NCBI RefSeq assembly: GCF_964019385.1
Contig: NC_088646.1
Location: 6,440,402-6,504,401, forward strand
DNA: 64,000 nt
DNA from: Sycon ciliatum
Taxonomy: Eukaryota; Porifera; Calcarea; Leucosolenida; Sycettidae
Direction of reading: 5' to 3'
This document shows positions 59,718 to 64,000 of the stretch, piece after piece; position 1 is the first letter of the stretch; each line of letters opens with the position of its first letter. The notes under the pieces were generated by a model. It searched no databases. It was not told the origin of the DNA and was given only the letters and a program-made list of their open reading frames with translations. The position numbers were made by a program, and so were the translations under genes.

Positions 59718-62290
59718 GCTGTTGCTGCTGCTGCTGTTGTTGCTGCTCGTTGTGGTGGTTTTGTTGTTGTTGCTGCTGCTCCTGCACCTCCTGGAGATAT
59801 TTCTCCACTTCATCCTCCTCCGGCTGCTGTTCCTGCTGTTTTATATGCGTTTCGGGTAGACTGGACTGGGAATTTGAGTCACTAAGATGTGTGCTATGTA
59901 GTGGCGATACCACATTACTGGGTGGAGACTGAGCAAATGACAACGGGTTAAGAAAGCTTGCTACATTCAGTGTGAATCCTGGCGATGGTGGCAGGGAAGA
60001 CATCAGTGGTGATGGTGGTAAGGAAGACATCGGCGGTGGGGGTGGTAAGGAAGACATCGGTGGTGACGGTGGTGATGGTGGTAAGGAAGACATCAGTGGT
60101 GGGGGTGATGGTGGTAAGGAAGACATCAGTGGTGGGGGTGATGGTGGTAAGGAAGACATCAGTGGTGGGGGTGGTGGTGGCGGGGGTGGTGGTGGCAGGG
60201 AAGAAACTGGTGATGCTGGCAGTTGGTCATGAGGCTCAGCAAACACATCCCCGTCATCTCCGCTCAGCCGACGGGAATCGGAGGGTTCCGTGAGCGATTG
60301 CCCTTGACTGCTGCTAGTGACCCATGTCTGAGTGCTGCGGACTTGAGCGTGCTGTATTCCGGTACGTCTTGGTGAGCATGGAGGGCTATGACACCAGTCG
60401 TTGCTGAGGACGACACCAGTGTCGTTATTCTCCTCCACGTCTACCACCTCGTATGTTCCGTTCTCGTCGATGTTGACATTGTGTTCTCTCAGGTAGTCAA
60501 TGATCTGGTGTCGTATCCATTGCCGTTTTCTGAAGAGAACGACAATGCCAACCAGTAGCATGGCCACGGCTATGCAAACCACCAGGCTGCTGGCTATTGC
60601 CTTGGGTGCACTCGAACTCTTGCTGCATAATGACAGTGTAGGGCACGCGTGTGGCTTGTCCGAGCCCTCGCGGCAGTAATGGCCCTGCGGGCACTGTATC
60701 CTCTCCACCGGTGTTGGGCAATAGAATCCCGAACGGCACGGTTGGTCGGCATTGGCGCCACCACACGCAATGTAACTCCCAGCACTAGAGTTGCTCGACG
60801 TGTTACTGTTGGCACCCTGTGGCCACATAAAACATGACATGTTTTATTGTCATGTGTGCGGTAGCAGTTAGGAAACTTGGAACAGCATCAAAAGGATAAT
60901 TATGCATTACAGTCAACTTCGGTAATAACGACTGCGGATATAACGACAATTCGCGAATAACGACAGACTTTTCATGCCCAGAGCAAAGTCCCATCCCACT
61001 GTAATACATATAATGAGACTTCGGGTATAACGACACTTCGCGAATAAGGACACCTTTTTGATGCCCTCCGAGTGTCGTTATAAGCGAAGTCGACTGTACA
61101 TGGATTACGCTCGCAGACAAGGCCAAGTGGCTCTAGCAACGTTCAGTACTGGTACGCATCTACTCAGAGTCTCATACTGCTACACAATCATTACCGAAGA
61201 CTAAGTAGAACTGAGTACAAACAGTGGACTAAGGTTATACAGTTAAGCTGGTTCAGGTATCAACGACTAAAATGATCTTAACCACAGTTTTTCCAAGCAC
61301 CGATCATGTCATCAATGCCCCTCCCGTTCCCATGTTTGTACAGTCATGATTCATGGCACTGGCACATGGACGTATCCGGCAAAAACTGTTAGCTGCAGTT
61401 TGGTCAATGAAATTCAACCTCTTTGATAGAGCAGTGCGGCATTGAGTACCATGGATAGTAGAGAGCCGGTGTTCCGTAAAAGTTTCAAATTCAACGTCAA
61501 CATTACCGTCAACATCTCACGCTTGCATCCAAAGTTCGCACGCCATTTTCCGCAGCAAAAGTTCACGTCACGCCAAAGATACTGTGCAAAATCTTTCTAC
61601 TAAGTCCATGGCAGGCACGTGCTATTGTGTTGATGAGGCTGCATTTCATTTTCACTTGGAAATATTTTACCAATGGATTTCACCCCCTGATTTCAGGAGA
61701 CTGCTTTTTCATAAAAAAAGAAGAAGAAGATGTAGACCAGTGTGACTACTGTATACAGTGTAGTACTAGTAGTACTGCAGTCATGTAGTGACTTCATCTT
61801 GGACATGGGGTTGCCGGGGACAAGGGGAAGACATTGCACTCACCTGCACCCATCTCTCACTTCCCGCGTATGGCTGACAACACGTTTCTGAGTTGGTCGC
61901 TGAGCATTGGCCAGTCTCATTCTGAACAGCAACGTGTTGCTTGCAGTAGGCACCCACGGAGCAGCGCACCATACACAGGGCATTCTCTGGGCAGAAGAAG
62001 CCGTCCGGGCACGGTAGCGTTGCGTTGTCAGCCCCTGCGTAGTAGCCACCGTGACAGGCGTTGTGCCTCCATGGTCTTGGCAGACATGAGCTACTATTCA
62101 CTGCCTCTGACGGACTGCTGCAGCAGAAGCTGGCGAACGGAGAGCCGGTGCAGTTTAGATTGAGGCGTCGCACCGGTCTCTCGCCATTCTCCACACATAT
62201 GCCTTTACAGAGGACGGGCAAAAGAATCAGTAGCAGCAGCAACGTCCGCAGAGCTGACAGTCCTGCAAGGGACATGCTTCCTTCACCCAT
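54493..62290 (-). CDS. ABCG-type half transporter with Cys-rich ectodomain
   Basis: ABCG proteins are ATP-driven exporters of lipids and small molecules acting as dimers. Exons on the minus strand: 62290-61856, 60816-59262, 58211-58009, 57247-57056, 56745-56587, 55978-55700, 55245-54493; all GT-AG and in phase, 1191 residues. Residues about 1-30 form a signal peptide-like start; residues 30-215 are an extracellular Cys-rich region with repeated CP-GFYCP/CP-GHYC units and several N-glycosylation sites. One membrane segment (about 218-240) leads to a cytosolic linker with [11 protein letters not shown] repeats (about 342-427) and polyglutamine (about 489-531). The NBD has Walker [10 protein letters not shown] (649-657), Q-loop Q697, signature ISGGQRKRV (from 758), Walker [13 protein letters not shown] (778-789) and H-loop H816. 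About six membrane helices follow from 930. The layout recalls plant ABCG24/28-like proteins. The substrate is unknown. ATG at 62290 was chosen; a second ATG lies five codons on. Confidence 0.93.
55290..55352. repeat. (GT)n microsatellite
   Basis: A GT array of about 60 bases in the last ABCG intron. Confidence 0.95.
55985..56054. repeat. (CA)n microsatellite
   Basis: A CA array of about 70 bases ending about seven bases from the acceptor of ABCG exon 6, where it supplies part of the upstream tract. Confidence 0.95.
56875..57055. repeat. About 20-bp tandem repeat
   Basis: Roughly nine degenerate copies of a unit like CCCCTGACCCCATTGTAAAC, with a poly-C run near 57003. It lies right at the 5' splice side of ABCG exon 4 in the intron. 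Confidence 0.85.
57593..57947. mobile_element. Pogo-like MITE with internal 29-bp tandem array
   Basis: Ends CAGTAAAACC and the complement of CAGTGAACCC are flanked by TA on both sides. GAGGCGACCA and AAGACGACC follow the ends. Inside are seven copies of a 29-base unit containing GTGACCACGTTTTGAAGG (57721-57925). It is in ABCG intron 3. Confidence 0.75.
58375..58700. repeat. CCACCA/CGCGGCCGC minisatellite
   Basis: Tandem units of CACTCGCGGCCGCCACC joined by variable CCACCA stretches, in ABCG intron 2. It produces long artefactual poly-Pro and poly-Val/Gly frames. Confidence 0.95.
58816..58872. repeat. (GGT)n microsatellite
   Basis: GGT trinucleotide array in ABCG intron 2. Confidence 0.95.
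59655..59790 (-). repeat. CAG/CAA repeat encoding polyglutamine
   Basis: Coding repeat in ABCG exon 2 (minus strand CAA/CAG), about 43 Gln-rich residues, mostly CAA with interspersed CAG. In frame. Confidence 0.95.
59970..60225 (-). repeat. Proline-rich coding repeat
   Basis: In ABCG exon 2, minus strand. About nine degenerate copies of a unit giving [11 protein letters not shown], with unit length varying in multiples of three so that the frame is kept. Confidence 0.92.
60910..61096. mobile_element. Pogo-like MITE, CAGTCAACTTCGGTAATAAC end
   Basis: Left CAGTCAACTTCGGTAATAAC and right GTTATAAGCGAAGTCGACTG are inverse complements with TA on both sides. Internal ATAACGAC repeats recur. It is in ABCG intron 1. 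Confidence 0.82.
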
Positions 62291-63760
62291 TGCAGGCGTC
62301 TTCTCGCGGGACAAGGCAAGCAGACAAACCTAGCTACAACGCAAGTACAGTACAGAGCTTGCTGCTGCTGCTGCTAGCATGCTGCTTGCAACGTAGGCCT
62401 GGAGAAAAAATCCGTGGAAAGCACTTCGGCAACTAATACTTGAAGAGTTCATTCCCATTGAATGGACGATTGGACGGCACACAGACACGTAGGACGACGT
62501 CGACCGCACTCAGCTTGAGATCAGTTTTGTACCCTCTGTGTACGACTCGTACCGAGCATATCGCACAGCATGATGGTCATGTTCTCCGCAGGTAGAACAT
62601 GACGTTGTAGATCCTCGGCCTCGTACTCTAATCGTAGGCCAAGATCTGCATAGACTAGACGAGAGAGCTAGAGAGACTCAGACTCAGAGAGAAAGACTTA
62701 GTGCAACAGTTGCACTTGTAGTACTGTCACTACAATAATGTAAGTAAAATAAAGTAAAGTTTGCACGTCCGCGTTACCACCGGCTATACAATTGCGTTGA
62801 GAACTACAATAATGTAGACCTGCAGTAATGCAGCATGCCCAGCATGTTGCCATTGTTGGAGTGTCATTTCCACTGCTGGCGTGGTGATAAATCTCCGGAC
62901 TGCTGTCGACCACCGGCACCACCATTTTACGGTTGATTTACCGCAAAGTATCGCGACGCCCTTCTTTTCCTACAAAGATCGGCCTCATTTCCTCTGTGCT
63001 GCGCTGATGAGTCCACAAGTACAAGGCCGGGACGAAACGGTTCTGTCCGCAGATTGAGTAGATCTACGTACTTCACGTTCGCGCTCATCTGGCCTGGGGT
63101 GCATGCAGATATCGATAGACAGAAGAGATTTTTGCCCGTTTGGGCTTGAAGTATCATGAATATTACTATTAATAGTATTATTAGTCGAGCAAAATCTCTG
63201 TCAGACTGTGGAGCGTTTCACTGCATCATACTTTTCATAGTGCATGCCAAGCCCATGCAGAGGGGGTGTATGCTCTCTCGCTGGTAGCAGAGTCTAGACT
63301 AGGCTACATAGTATCCTTTTCTTTCTTTGCATCATCATTAATTTTTATGCGGTCAATAAAAACCCGCTTCCAAGGCTAGAGACTAGTAGAGTAGAGGAGG
63401 GCATTATGCTGCTAATCCAGCTGGTGCAGAACATGGTGATCAGCTGACGGCATGTTACAAGCTACAACAAGCTACATTTTATTAGATAAACCTTGCTTTG
63501 TTGAAACAGTCATGGTGTTGGTTGACAGCATGCAACAAGGCGGAGACCACCGTGTTCGGAAACCAGCAGTGATCTTACTTCAACCTCCGTGGTTGGTAGA
63601 GCCCCGGCCCCGGTCTTCACGACCACTCTAAACAAAGCCAAACAATATCTAAACCATGGTTAGAAGTTGAAAAAATTATAAAAAAGAAAAGTAGGTAAGC
63701 AGATCAGAGCAAAAGCTAGTATCAAGATGACATCCAGGCGCGAACAACGTATGCACGACT
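62291..63760. other. ABCG upstream region; no supported gene
   Basis: The presumed 5' leader and promoter of ABCG, with a GCT run at 62363-62375. A 76-codon minus frame (63157-62927) with an internal ATG (MSANVKYVDLLNLRTEPF) and a second minus frame (62925-62698) look mildly coding but match no family known to me. They would be on the same strand as ABCG, about 0.6 kb upstream of its start. Confidence 0.35.
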
Positions 63761-63763
63761 AGA

Positions 63764-63811
63764 CCAGGGAGTCGTAAAATACCATTTTACGACCATTTTA
63801 CGACTCCCTGG
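63764..63811. repeat. Palindrome of the CCAGGGAGTCGTAAAAT motif
   Basis: CCAGGGAGTCGTAAAAT at 63764-63780 is exactly mirrored at 63795-63811. The same motif or its half occurs at 2753, 4957, 7939-7984, 25707 and 25926. Confidence 0.85.
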
Positions 63812-63907
63812 ACTAGACTGACGGTACAACAAGAAAAAAACTAAGACAACTCCCTTGAATAAAGAGGGTCAGAACCGGGTCTAACAGCTACATCAAGAGT
63901 CAATAAG

Positions 63908-64000
63908 GGGCCGTCCAAGGTTACCAATAATATTTTCAAAACGAAATGTTTTCGTTTGTGGGTGGGTGGGTTTGATGGAGTTTCGTTCTGAAAATAATAA
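63908..64000. mobile_element. Truncated GGGGCCGTCC element at window edge
   Basis: TAAGGGGCCGTCCAAGG, then ATTTTCAAAACGAAATG and a GGGTGGGTGGG run. This is like the left end of the 35759-36183 element and continues beyond the window. Confidence 0.5.

Noticed and set aside
59489-60293. Plus-strand poly-Cys, poly-Leu and Gly-rich frames
   Set aside because: They are antisense shadows of the polyglutamine and proline repeats of ABCG exon 2.
62698-63157. Minus-strand frames upstream of ABCG
   Set aside because: No family match and no splice chain; kept only as a note in the upstream region.

Overview
The window is eukaryotic nuclear DNA from an animal, most likely an early-branching invertebrate such as a sponge. 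That assignment is inference: it rests on the animal character of the spliced genes, GT-AG introns of about 70 to 2,900 bases, and a dense load of small inverted-repeat transposons, Tc1-like elements and non-LTR retroelements. There are no operons, CRISPR arrays or bacterial genes.

Four spliced protein genes can be rebuilt exon by exon with consistent phase. (1) CCNB1IP1/HEI10, a meiotic RING/coiled-coil protein, minus strand, 17521 down to 8719, ten exons including a 16-base microexon, 333 codons. (2) RPS12, plus strand, 29877-32377, five exons, 137 codons, with a C/D-box snoRNA in its last intron whose two antisense elements together match 18 contiguous bases of 18S rRNA. (3) A UbiA-superfamily membrane prenyltransferase, plus strand, 46967-53070, nine exons, 298 codons, closest in its motifs to bacterial UbiA-like proteins rather than COQ2, COX10 or UBIAD1. 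(4) An ABCG-type half transporter, minus strand, 62290 down to 54493, seven exons, 1191 codons, with a secreted-type Cys-rich N-terminal ectodomain, a proline-repeat and polyglutamine linker, and the usual NBD-TMD. Genes 3 and 4 are convergent neighbours.

Layout: 1-2.8 kb, foldback repeats; 2.8-7.5 kb, a decayed retroelement interrupted by two foldback elements; 8.7-17.5 kb, HEI10 with transposons in several introns; 18-19.9 kb, a small element and a tandem repeat carrying CRE-like palindromes; 20-25.5 kb, two retroelement reverse-transcriptase pseudogenes; 25.7-29.6 kb, a tandem duplication whose second copy is split by a MITE array and a dead Tc1 element; 29.9-32.4 kb, RPS12; 32.8-39 kb, nested MITEs and foldbacks; 39.3-44.9 kb, an LTR element with equal-length LTRs and no coding capacity, sitting at the loop of an older foldback; 45.4-45.9 kb, a 25-bp satellite; 47-62.3 kb, the UbiA and ABCG genes; 62.3-64 kb, upstream sequence with repeat fragments.

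Apart from the convergent pair, nothing suggests that the four genes act together. All exon models come from reading splice signals, phase and family similarity by eye; no database search or transcript evidence was available.
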